The notes under the pieces are model-generated. The model was not told the origin of the DNA, made no database searches, and saw only the letters and a program-made list of their open reading frames with translations. DNA of 64,000 nucleotides, from NCBI GenBank assembly GCA_963281255.1, contig OY725491.1, positions 5,940,857 to 6,004,856 of the forward strand, given 5' to 3'. This DNA is from Aphrocallistes beatrix (taxonomy: Eukaryota > Porifera > Hexactinellida > Sceptrulophora > Aphrocallistidae). This document shows, one piece after another, positions 36,301-45,964 of this stretch. The position numbers were made by a program, and so were the translations under genes. The first letter of the stretch is position 1. Each line of letters begins with the position of its first letter.

Positions 36301-36590
36301 ATGGTACAATAACATTAACGCACCTCTTGTTTAAACCTGTCCAGGTAAGAACCTTTAGGTAAAGCACTGAGTTTGATCTCAGGATAGGATTTAGACAGAG
36401 CTTTGTAGAGATCTCTAAGCTCACTGTAACGCCTCCAAATAACCTCCTTCCCGTCTCCACTCTGATCTACGTCCAGGTCTCCACCAATTCGAGAAGTGGA
36501 GTAAGATATCTCGTAGAGGGTTACACCTGTTGGAGAGAGTTTGCTGCTCTTGACGTTGAAACTTTGAAGGCTTGAAATCGCATCTGCCAT
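33342..36590 (-). CDS. RPS6KC1: RPS6KC1-like PX-MIT-kinase protein, probable pseudokinase
   Basis: Four exons (36324-36590, 35641-35956, 33967-35376, 33342-33826) sum to 2,478 nt, 825 aa, in phase. The N-terminal PX domain spans exons 1-2 (IWRRYSELRDLYKALSKSYP, then VIESRRHNIHQLLNNIS) and should bind endosomal phosphoinositides. A long acidic Ser/Asn-rich region follows, then an MIT domain (GIELCKQGKLEEGLTQLESG), then a kinase-like domain. The ATP-binding Lys seems present (FLIKTIQ). The glycine loop is degenerate, the HRD-type Asp is replaced (YLHLCPWDVLI against the human CRDLNPNNILL) and DFG is absent (LSYPVRW). The APE-like motif (PYIAPECI) and the C-lobe (ADWWSLGAICYELVTG) are kept. Human RPS6KC1 (RPK118) sits on endosomes and binds sphingosine kinase and PRDX3. 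The fold here looks like a scaffold rather than an active enzyme. Confidence 0.9.
35457..35535. repeat. Dispersed ~80-bp repeat, copy 2 (RPS6KC1 intron)
   Basis: Same word order as 18266-18345: ttgctaac, atttccggtta, ttttgggcgggg, ataaaatgtggag, tttactataaatag. Confidence 0.6.
36109..36265. mobile_element. Pogo-like MITE, near-palindromic (157 bp)
   Basis: Ends are cagtcaactccgcttaatt and the inverse, aattaagcggagttgactg. The interior carries aggaacggaatggttccc and its inverse. Left flank TA, right flank AT. Lies in the first RPS6KC1 intron. Confidence 0.88.
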
Positions 36591-37166
36591 CTGCTAAGTA
36601 GTAATTCCACAAAATTACACTCATGAAATGCCAACAAATATTTTAAATCTATAGTTCAAATAAAGCAATCAGTTCTAACTTTCCATTGTCTAAGTAATGA
36701 CCAAATTCATCTCCCCAAAACAACATTTCCCTTTATAAGCGGAACAAGCGCTCCTTAAAATAGCTTTAAAATGTTTGTTAACAAAGAATGTGGAATGTCA
36801 AAATTTATTGCAAATTTCCAGGATTTTCTATCTGAGATTTGAAAAATTGGTATACAGAGAGATCTGTGCTGATCTTCCGTGTTAATTAAGCTCTAATTGG
36901 AGATTTAACCTATAATTAATATCGGGAAGGGAACAGTGAGATTGGATTAGAGCTGAGCCCACTCTGCCTCCCATGGCCACTATTCAAGAGGAGTACACCC
37001 CTCCAATGAAGCATCATACTCAATAGCAAATTGATAATTTAAAGATAGAAAGTAGGGGTAAAATCTAAACTGCAATGTAGAATTGTCTCAGGGTGAAGGA
37101 AGGAAAATCAATAATTATTATCTAAAAGAGGTCTACGAAATTTCGCTAGTAAACAGAGTCTATTCT
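36591..37166. other. Spacer between RPS6KC1 5' end and nucleolin-like 3' end
   Basis: 576 bp. Holds the RPS6KC1 promoter region and the 3' UTR of the next gene. No gene or clear repeat seen. Confidence 0.55.
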
Positions 37167-40033
37167 CTAATCTGAGTCTGAGTTGTTGAATTTCTTCTTA
37201 GAGCCTTCGTAAGCTTGAATCGCTCCTTTTCGTGCAGGATTGGGACTGAAAGAACTCCTTCCAAATTTCTGCGGTCCCCCACGGCCCCCTCCACGCCCCC
37301 CTTGGAACCCTCCCCTCCCTCCACCTCCACCCCCAGACTGAGGCCGTTCACCAGCAAATTCCAATCGGATCGAGCGGCCGTCAATATTCTTTCCGGTCCA
37401 CTTCTTCATCTGTTTCGTAGCCTCTCCTACCGAGTCGAACTCGATGTAGCCGAACCCACGCGATTTCCCGGTATCCCTGTCCGTGACTAGGAACACATCG
37501 ACCGCGTTAGAGAAACTCGCCTCCAAGCTGTCTCTCGTCGTGTCCCAGGAGAGATTATTGATCTTGAGACGTTTCCCAGGTGGGAAGCTGCTGGCGCTGC
37601 CAAAACTGCTGTTGCCACCTGAGTTAAACCCGCCACTTCTCCTATCCCCGCCAAACCCACCGCTTCTCCTATCCCCTCCAAACCCGCCACTCCTCCTGTC
37701 CCCTCCTCCGCTATTCGCACCTCCACTACTGCTGTTCGCCATGTCACATCGAATGTTGAATCCGTCCAATTCGTCGCCGTCGAAACTGAGACATTTGTCC
37801 AAATCAGCTTTGCTGGAAAAGTCCGCATAGCCGAATCCTCGCGATTTCCCAGTTTCCTTGTCCATGATTATCCGCACGCTGAGCGGCTTACAGCCGTTCT
37901 TGGAGAAGAACCGGGAAAGGCTGGCCTCTGTCGTTTTGTAGGCGAGCTTCCCGATGTAAGCATTGAACTTCTCTCCTTCGTTATCAAACTTCTGTTGCTT
38001 GCTCGGGAAAGGCGATGTGTTCGAATCTAAGTTTATGGAAATATTTCATAAATTTAATCTAAAATTTAAGATTGGTAAATAGGAGATGAAATTAAAAGGT
38101 GTCAAAAAGTTCTACAGCTTGGATTTCATACCTGGTCTACCCCTCTTTATCCCCAATTTCAGTCCCACAGTCGCTTCCTGGTCCTCATCCGACTCAGAAG
38201 AGCTGTCATCGCTATCAGAGGACTGTTTCTCCGCCCCCTTCTCCCCCTGCTTGTCCACCTCCATCTCGTCGGCACTGCTATCCTCACTGGACGAAGTCTC
38301 TGCTGGGGGCTTCTTCAGCTGTTTGGCTGGCGGCGTCTTCGTGACAGACACATTCGCTAGAGAATTAGAGTGTTTGTATCTTATATGCATACACCGTATT
38401 TCCTCGAATAGTATCCGACCCAGTATTAACTTTTAGCTCCATTTACCACCACCTGATTAAACATTAATATTTCAGATGTAAAGACACTGAACACCAGTGA
38501 TGGATGAATGGAACCAGATCATAGAAGAAGGTGTGAAGAAGAGCAAAAAGGATTTAGAATCCTGTTTGGGGGCGACTATTCGAGGGGCGGCTACTATATA
38601 TGGCATGGAACTTGTGAGTTTCCGTATAAACTAAAGTACTGCTAAGATCATCACCTGGTTTCTTAGCGGGTGGAACAACAGGTGCCCAGTTATTCTCGCT
38701 GTCACTACTCGAAGAGTCGCTCTCTTTCTGAGGAGCGGGAGGAGCGGCTTTCTTCTTCAGGGCCTGAGGGGTGACTTTCGGTTTCGCTGCAACTGCGGAG
38801 GGTTTCTTGGGAGTGTCAGGCAGCGTGCTGTCTTCTGATGAATCCTCTGAACTGGATTCTTGAGGTTTGGAGATGGGAGCTTTCTTCTGTGGGGTGAGTT
38901 TCTGCTTAGGGTCTGTCTTGAACGGTACCTTCCGGACCGGTTCATCCTCTGAAGAAGATTCAGAGTCACTGCTCGACTGTTCCGCTTTCTGCACTGCCTT
39001 TTTTAAAGGTAGCTTTGCTTTCGTTATCTGCTTAGCTGGCACGTCAACTTGCATCTCACTGTCACTGCTATCAGAAGTGGAGGACTCGGGTTTGGTAGGT
39101 TTGGAGATGGGTGCTTTCTTAACCACGTCCTGTTTGCCTTTTGTAGCAGCTGGTTGCTTCTTAGTGAAGAGCTGCACTCGAGGTAAGTCCTCGTCATCAC
39201 TACTCGTGTCCTCGTCGGAGCTCTCACTCTCTTTCGCAGCAGGAGTGGTTTTAGGTTTCTGTATGGGCTTTGCAGTTTTCGGTGCGGGTACGTCTTCGTC
39301 ACTCGAATCACTGCTACTGGAATCCTTCTTGGCGGCTGGAACTGTCTTAGGTGTTTTCTGGATGGTTTTTGTTTTGGTCATATTTTGAGGTGTGTCGTCC
39401 TCGGAGTCACTGCTTGAACTGGAGTCCTTCGTGGTATTAGTCTTTTTAGGTGTGACTTTTTTCCCCGCCTTTTCCATTTCCGGTCCTTCTTGGGAACTAT
39501 CTGTGACTGTTTTGGGGGTCTTTGTCGATTTTTTGCCCGTCTCACCCGCCTTCTTCTTGGTGGGAGATTTCTTCGTGTCTGAGGGAGCACTTCCGTTTAT
39601 AACTGGGGACGATTTTGCATCTGTCTTTTTAGTTTTCGCTTTCGTCGTCTCTTTTTTCGTCTTTTCCTTCTTTCCAACTATTTTAGTCACCAAATCTGAA
39701 TCTAGGTCGATTCCCTTATTGGAAGCGAGCGTCATTATAAGACTCTTCTTCACACCTTCTTCTATGATCTGGTCGACCAGTTCCTCTTTAGAAACACCTA
39801 AAGTTTTTGTCAGAATGGATAAAAAATGAAATACCAACCAGAACATTGCAAAATGAACCTGGCGAGTTTTGCGAACCTTTCAACACATCGCTGAGACTGA
39901 TGGCACTGTTGTCTGCCTTGGCTGGAGTCTTCTTCTTCGTCGTCTTAGCAGCTGTCTTGGGGGTGACTGGAGCTGGGGAAGCTGTCGTGGATTTTTTCTT
40001 TCCCTTCGTTTTAGTAATCGCTTCAGTAGACAT
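37167..40033 (-). CDS. NCL: Nucleolin-like protein (acidic repeats, two RRMs, RGG tail)
   Basis: Four exons (39859-40033, 38655-39797, 38132-38356, 37167-38026) give 800 aa. A Lys/Ala-rich N-terminus is followed by a short helical segment (KEELVDQIIEEGVKKSLIM). About ten Ser/Asp/Glu blocks of the SSSDSSDED type alternate with Lys/Pro-rich linkers, as in nucleolin and NOLC1. RRM1 (AYIGKLAYKTTEASLSRFF, KSRGFGYADF) and RRM2 (RLKINNLSWDTTRDSLEASF, KSRGFGYIEF) follow, joined by a Gly-rich linker with three GGDRRSGGF repeats. The C-terminus has RGG/GRGG motifs and a short acidic end. Expected role: nucleolar RNA binding in rRNA transcription and processing, with CK2-type phosphorylation of the acidic blocks. 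Nucleolin in vertebrates has four RRMs; two is the fungal/plant number. The long open frames on the opposite strand are shadows of the repeats. Confidence 0.9.
38392..38610. mobile_element. Degenerate MITE in nucleolin-like intron 2
   Basis: Left end acaccgtatttcctcgaatagta and right end ctattcgaggggcggctactata are rough inverses. Related ends occur near 32150-32170 (tcgaggatatacggtgta) and 1230-1250. Possibly one family with a (T)ACCGTATxTCCTCGA end. Confidence 0.5.
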
Positions 40034-40363
40034 GATGATGATGATGATATAATGAGCTAGTCTAGTTTGAGAAACTTAGAATGTGAACAGGAATTTTCCA
40101 AACCGGGGCCCTTCCTATGATTTTGGTTTAGGTAGTCGAATGAAATCCGGGGCCGCAGAATCAAACTCGGGGCAAATGCCCCGGATGCTCCCAACCCTCC
40201 CTATGACCGACCCTGTGTTTGTAGATAGAGAAAGCATTTAGAGAGGGAAGCATATACAACATCACAAAGCTTGATCAAAACAATGTGGTTGTATAAATAA
40301 TAATGGATTTATATAAAACCCTATTTATCCCAAGTCCAGAATAATCCTAGCTAATTCAGGTAA

Positions 40364-40368
40364 CAAAA
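40364..40368 (-). terminator. Pol III T-run terminator of tRNA-Gln
   Basis: Five T residues on the minus strand, 5 nt after the tRNA 3' end. Confidence 0.75.
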
Positions 40369-40373
40369 AGTAA

Positions 40374-40444
40374 GGTTCCACCGAGATTTGAACTCGGATC
40401 GCTGGATTCAAAGTCCAGTATGCTGACCATTACACCATGGAACC
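40374..40444 (-). tRNA. tRNA-Gln (anticodon TTG)
   Basis: Reading the minus strand, a 7-bp acceptor stem (GGTTCCA with TGGAACC), a D arm, the anticodon stem-loop CTGGA-CTTTGAA-TCCAG and the T arm CCGAG-TTCAAAT-CTCGG all fold properly. The anticodon is TTG. There is no intron. A run of five T on the transcribed strand (AAAAA at 40364-40368 on +) follows 5 nt downstream, as expected for Pol III termination. It sits alone between the nucleolin-like gene and SYF2. Confidence 0.97.
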
Positions 40445-40521
40445 AATATGGAAAATTAGAAATGTGTCTAAGTATAAACACAGATAAAACTATGAAAAAT
40501 ACATATATTCCGAGCGTTTAT

Positions 40522-40610
40522 GTCAATTTTCACATTTCTACGACTTGACAGTTCTTCAATCAATTCGCATCAACAAACATCCTAGCATTTAATTAATATA
40601 CGTATAAAAT
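40522..40610. repeat. Dispersed repeat shared with 50784-50870 and 41240-41275
   Basis: Shared words are caattttcacat, cttgacagttcttcaatcaa and atcctagc.ttt. Lies in the spacer next to the SYF2 3' end. Confidence 0.7.
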
Positions 40611-40775
40611 ATATTTTATCCATGGTTGCTTTATTATTAAGAATTTTGTAAGTGAGACCTTCACAGCAATCTTGCACTTACATAAATACAAACCAGTACA
40701 TCAGAATCACCGTTGAATACCTCAATTAGATACATGGAAGCAGAGGAACATAGTCATAGTGAGGCATCAATGGTC

Positions 40776-42825
40776 TCACACAGCAGTTCCTCTTTCTAAA
40801 TTCTGTTTTATTTCTGCAGTATATTTCCCATAGAAGCGTTCTGCTTTCTCATTGAACTTCTTATTCCGTTCGTTTATATAGTCAATATCCTTGTCGAACT
40901 TGAACTCTCTTCTCCTTGAGTACTGCTTCCGTTTCGCCACTTGTTTCTCCACGTCATCAACGAGTCTCTGCACGGCGCCGGGAGTGGGGTACTGCTCCGA
41001 TTGGGTGGGGAGGGTGTCACGGGTGGGGTAGAGAGTAGAGTGGGGCACGAGGGATCTAGAGGTCTCGTAGGCTGACATGTCGGGCTTCATCTGTTTGGTT
41101 AGTCGTTGGTATTGTCTGAAAATTGAAATTTATTCAACACCAATATACAAGGGCGTAGGATTTCTCTCAAAATCGCAAAAATCTGGGGGAGGGCGAGATT
41201 TATCTTATATTAACCATTTTCATGTCTATTTACTTCATTCAAAAAATCCTAGCGTTTTAATATATAAGATACCTAATGTTATATATAGACTCTCGTTAGT
41301 CTGAACACGGATAATACGTAACTCCGGTTAATACGAATTCTGGATAGGGCGTACACATCAGTGGCGTAGCACTGACTCAAAAAGTGGTCCGGCTAAAAAC
41401 ATGTAAACCATGAGTTGGACTCGGAATTTTGCTATATCATTTGTCCAATAAGAATAAAATTAATAATATTAGAGAAATAATCACATTATTGATTATATAA
41501 ATACTAAGTTACATGTCTTGACTTGAAAATGTACCAAAAATATCCATTCGGTGTTCGCTACTACAAAATAAAATTCATGGTCCGGCCAAAAGCCGGACCA
41601 TCTGATCCTTGCCCAAAAAAGTGGTCCGGCCCAAAGCCGGACCTGCCGCACCTACTCCTACGTCTATGCACATTTCGTCGGGGTCCCGGTGTAGATACTA
41701 ACGAGAGTCTACTGTATATCTATCAAAAATGATCTCAAATATTTCGATAGTGTAATACCTATCTTTCTTCTCGAGCCTCTTCTCTGACATAGCACCAGAC
41801 TTATAAACTTGGAATTCATTGAGTAAATCAGATTGTGAATTGAAGTATATAGCTACTACACACATGACACATCATTGTGATAACTAACAACAATCTCATT
41901 TCGTCAAATTATCCGTTAGGTTTACTAAAACACCTTCGTTGAAAAGGTTTCACCTAACTTGGATATCATGAAAATGGGATTCGTATTTATTAATGTTACA
42001 ATTAATTAGGGTGTCCTTCTAATACTGAAGATGTGTGTGAATATTTAACTGGTTTCGATCCAAAAAGTGGGGGGGGGGGGGGGGGCACTTAAAAATAGCT
42101 ACAATAAAGGGGTGCTACATCCCAAATTTGGCAAGGATCGGTAACACCTCCCTAATTTATGGTTATACTGATTGAACATAGCTATAGCTACCTATAACTT
42201 GCTTGCTGGAAATCAGAGAATCCTTCATCCGGATTCTTCTTCCGTTTCCGCTTCGCTTCCATTCTCTCAACCTCATCGGCTCTCTCATCGAGTAGTTTCT
42301 CTCTCTCATAGTCCAAGCCAGCCTCTTCTGCCTCCTGTCTAGCCTTGAAGTCCCTCTTCTCCCACTCGATCCTGCGGTCCCGATTTAAGTGGTTCGGAGG
42401 TAGACTCTTCTCGTAATCCTCTCTCGCGACCTAAGCAGTGGTACGGTTGACTATTGAAGTGGATCTGCTATTGGTTTGGCGCCCAGATTGTATACTCCCT
42501 GAGAACATATCAATGTTTTCGGGGGGTATACATCTATAAACTTTTATGGATGGATATATAATCTGAAATCAGAAATATCGGACCATATGGATCATTGATT
42601 CAATGATGAGCAACAGTTTTTTCATAACTTTTAAATTCGTTATCTTACCTCTGCTAAGTTCAGCTTCCTAGCTGATTCCCTCTTCTCCTTCAGTTCTCTC
42701 AACCTCTGCGCTACGGCACTCAATCGGGAGCTAGAATCGTGAGGAGACTCAGACTTAGAACTCTCCTCATTCTCTTGCACAGGAGTGACGTTCCCAGAAC
42801 TAGAATTATCTTCTGAACTGCTCAT
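40776..42825 (-). CDS. SYF2: Pre-mRNA-splicing factor SYF2
   Basis: Spliceosome-associated factor of the NTC/XAB2 group. Exons 42649-42825, 42199-42430, 41759-41807 and 40776-41115 sum to 798 nt, 265 aa, in phase. Family landmarks are [12 protein letters not shown] near the N-terminus, [12 protein letters not shown] in the middle, and a highly conserved end ([20 protein letters not shown], then [20 protein letters not shown], ending QNLERGTAV). The 49-nt third exon is inferred from splice signals and from the need to restore frame between FSDFQQA and [13 protein letters not shown]. It adds about 14 residues absent from human SYF2. The 640-bp intron before the last exon carries nested MITEs. 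Confidence 0.95.
41283..41714. mobile_element. Pogo-like MITE containing a second, hAT-like insert
   Basis: Outer ends are tagactctcgttagt (left, first three bases changed) and the inverse, actaacgagagtctactg, followed by TA. Inside, from about 41359 (cagtggcgtagca) to about 41668, is a sequence with hAT-style ends and repeated ggtccggc/gccggacc words. No clean 8-bp duplication of the inner element was found. Lies in a SYF2 intron. Confidence 0.6.
42069..42085. repeat. 17-nt G homopolymer
   Basis: Uninterrupted G run in a SYF2 intron, on + (C on the transcribed sense). Its length may be an assembly or sequencing estimate. Confidence 0.9.
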
Positions 42826-43135
42826 AACAGCTGTTAACCTCGCTGCAATAATACCTAATGGTTGATTAATAGAGGCAACATAAACTAATTAACAACAATC
42901 TTTCTCTTCAGAATACTTTCTCCGTCCCTTGATATCACGCAACAGTTCTGTACACTTAGCTAGTAGGTGTGTACTTATGTAAAGCCAGGCTTAATTAAAA
43001 CCCCACAAGACCGGAGTTGAACTAATACAGGTAATTAACCTCCCAGTTGATTGTTAATATACTACAAAATCTCCAATCTATAATTAACACTAACAAAGAT
43101 AAACTATAGAATGAATCGTACCGCCAGCTATCTCG
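42826..43135. other. Spacer between SYF2 5' end and SLC25A20 3' end
   Basis: 310 bp, AT-rich, no gene or repeat recognised. Contains the SYF2 promoter region. Confidence 0.55.
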
Positions 43136-44071
43136 TCACTTTTCAGGAATCAGAATATTCAGTAGCCTCATTGCTAGCTCATAGCCGAGAAAACAGAATG
43201 CATTGGCGGGAAAGGCGCGCAAAAGAACAGGTGTCAACCCCTTGAAGAGTGCACGGTGCCCTTCACTCCGCACCAAATCCTTGTAAACCTGGCGGATATT
43301 CTGGTACTTTCCTTCTGGCGACGTTTGTAGCCGAGATTTCAGGGTATCCGGCGCTATGGCAACAATCCAGTTTAGAATACCTGCGCAACCTCCTGCCACA
43401 AACACCTTGAAGGGGCTGAGTGTGTCTCTTTTCTGTCCAGGCGCGGAAAACCTATCCAAGAGCATTTCGTAGGACATGAAATAAACCCCGCTAGCCGGGA
43501 CATCTCGGAGTAGAGTGGCCATTGTCCCTTTGTACAGGCTCGTTATCCCGCCTGATTTGTAGAGCTTCTTCGCACAATCGATAGGCCCCGCGTATTTCGT
43601 CTCTTTCCCGCCCGATTGTATCTGCAGTAGGCACTTGATGCGCTCACCTGGCGCCATTATCGTAGTGGTGAAGACACCTGCTACCAAACCGGCCTTGAAT
43701 ATTTGGAAGTAACTCAGTATATCGTTCGGGTTCTTCAGTTGAAGATTCCTCCCCACACCGTAACCAAAGAAACATAGGGAATATATAGGTGTTATGCCGA
43801 CAATAGGGGCCGCCATCCCTTTATACAACCCACGGATACCCTCTCCACGCAGCGTCTTGAGGAAGCAGTCCATGGTTCCCTTGTACAAGGGAGGGTCAGG
43901 CTGCGTTTGGAGACGCACCTTGATTAGATCTAAGGGGTGCCCGGAGACCACGAGACAAACACCTCCAAATCCCCCGGCGAAGAAGTTCTTCACTACATTA
44001 GATTTTCCTTGTCCACCTTCACTTGCTTCGTCTGAAGACATGATTATAACTAGTTCGTCAAAAACTAACAC
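43136..44071 (-). CDS. SLC25A20: Mitochondrial carnitine/acylcarnitine carrier (SLC25A20-like), intronless
   Basis: Inner-membrane carrier that exchanges acylcarnitines for carnitine to feed beta-oxidation. The single frame encodes 311 aa; an internal Met at 44041 ([10 protein letters not shown]) gives 301 aa, nearer the family length, and is the likelier start. There are three ~100-aa repeats with the signature PxD/Exx[29 protein letters not shown] and [18 protein letters not shown] after the second signature, [14 protein letters not shown] and [14 protein letters not shown] are typical of the carnitine carrier rather than ornithine or other carriers. In most animals the gene has several introns. 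Here none is visible although its neighbours are intron-rich. Confidence 0.94.
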   Translation of the reverse strand: MLVFDELVIIMSSDEASEGGQGKSNVVKNFFAGGFGGVCLVVSGHPLDLIKVRLQTQPDPPLYKGTMDCFLKTLRGEGIRGLYKGMAAPIVGITPIYSLCFFGYGVGRNLQLKNPNDILSYFQIFKAGLVAGVFTTTIMAPGERIKCLLQIQSGGKETKYAGPIDCAKKLYKSGGITSLYKGTMATLLRDVPASGVYFMSYEMLLDRFSAPGQKRDTLSPFKVFVAGGCAGILNWIVAIAPDTLKSRLQTSPEGKYQNIRQVYKDLVRSEGHRALFKGLTPVLLRAFPANAFCFLGYELAMRLLNILIPEK

Positions 44072-44410
44072 TAGCCTGTTGCTCTATGCGAAATACAATT
44101 TTGTACTGTTTCAATCAATTTATACATAGCATGGGCGTTATATACTGAAAAATACTTCCCTGAATACCATATAAATTTGAACAGATTTTTTACCTGGACA
44201 CTTTCCTAATAAAGGACTGTCTCCATGGAAAAAAAGTCCCATTTGGTCACCCTACATATACAATATGAGATCCTAATATAACTAGGATCTCAAAATACCA
44301 CGCAACAGGTCTGTATATATATATCCCCTAATGTCCTTATATCCATGTTCTAAACAACATTTATTGTAGGGAAATATTTGAAAATATCGGTCGCAGACTG
44401 ATGATACAGC

Positions 44411-45176
44411 CAGGGGCGGTCCTAGGGGGGGGGCATCCGGGGCTTAAGCCCCGGATTAAATTATCATGCCCCTGCCCCGGCTCCGGATTTTTTTCCGGAC
44501 CTGCCCCGGATTTTGCCCCCTGATTTAATCAAGGAACTCCCCATATTCCTGTTTAAGTCACTGGTTTTACTTTAAGTTTTGCCCCTCCACACAATCCCCA
44601 GTTTCCCGCTTTTAACTGTAGAATGCCCAGCATTTATATGGCTTCAGCTCCATAGAAAATGGCTGGGAGACATCCGCGATATCGGGAACACTGTGTCCCC
44701 TCTGGGCATTCTACGGTTAAAGCTTCATAGGATTACTTAATGTCGGCGAGATTTAAAATCCGTAAACTTCTATTATCAGCGAGATAGGCCTAAAACGCTG
44801 ACCACCCAAGATGATGACGTAGCAGCCTCAATGGGAAAACCAATTCAAAAAAACTCTCCGACATAAAATCTCGCAAACATATAAGTAATTGCCAAGATTC
44901 ATATATATGCGAATGGACAATGTACTTTAGCCTAGTATATGAATCAAATCCCATGTATCTTTTTCGGAAGTTACTGTATTTTCATTTCTTTCATTTTATT
45001 GTAAAATACATACCTTAAAAGTCCACACAGGATATTTATATGTATTAATTTAATGTCTTATAATGAAGTGGTATTTAAGTATAATAGAATACGAACTAGA
45101 AAAACGATGGTGCCCCGGTCTTGAAATCTTGGCTCCGCCCCGGCCCCGGGACTGCCAGATCCTAGGACCGCCCCTG
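44411..45176. mobile_element. Non-autonomous hAT element (766 bp)
   Basis: Ends are caggggcggtcctag and the inverse, ctaggaccgcccctg, flanked by an exact 8-bp duplication, gatacagc (44403-44410, 45177-45184). Subterminal GC-rich repeats of the type gccccgg occur at both ends. No transposase reading frame is visible inside. Lies between SLC25A20 and the adhesion GPCR. Confidence 0.93.
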
Positions 45177-45184
45177 GATACAGC

Positions 45185-45964
45185 TACGGAAAATGAACCT
45201 ATCATTTGCTAATAAGTTATGAAATATTTACTACCTATCTTACTGGTACACAATCGGATTCTAAGTCATGAAATACCCAATAGTATTAGTCGTTGAGCTA
45301 TCGTTTGCACCTTATGAATTTGATTAAAATATGTAAAATATAAATATACTATACCTATAACAGCATCAAACATAGGGAAAAGTGCATATCTACACCATGA
45401 AGGGATCCGAAATTTGGTAGGAATTCGACTGTTAGATTTCGCAGGATCGTGCAAACGGATGAACCTGGTACAGCATCATGCCATATATGGGCATCTCGTT
45501 ATAGAGCTACCTTAAACTAGTTGTAGAAAATGACCACCTATGTTCGAGCCAAGTAGGTACGCTGTGCGCCAAGCAGCGATTTCATAATATGCTAATGTCA
45601 TGCAACTTTTCTGCTCCAGTAGGAATATTCCAAATTGTCACTGGACATATCTCTGTTGCGAACATCGCTAAATATGTTGATTACATAGACAAACATTTCT
45701 GATGCATAAGTACCACTTAACACCAACAGTGTGATCATCTGCTTTTCTGCTGGTTAATTGAACATAGCAATGAAATAAATATTTCAGATAGAGGATAATT
45801 ATAAAATGCAACCAGCTTAATAAGAATATTAATAAGTGCATTATCTGTAATGAAATTAGCATTGTTATACAAAAAACCTTGTAAAATAAATAAGATTATA
45901 ATAAACAGAATATTAATAATCACTCCAATAGTTTCCATTAAGACATTGTCCAATCGTATTAAGA
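45185..45964. other. 3' flank of the adhesion GPCR
   Basis: AT-rich, with a repeat word group at 45411-45470 shared with 61170-61235. Small hydrophobic frames on the minus strand result from A/T-rich codons and are not supported as genes. Probably 3' UTR and spacer. Confidence 0.45.

Noticed and set aside
38867..39829. Two long plus-strand frames antisense to the nucleolin-like gene
   Set aside because: Mirror image of repetitive Ser/Asp/Lys codons; the minus-strand gene explains the region with correct splice sites.
41523..41732. 69-codon plus-strand frame in a SYF2 intron
   Set aside because: Lies within the nested MITEs; its repeats come from ggtccggc words.
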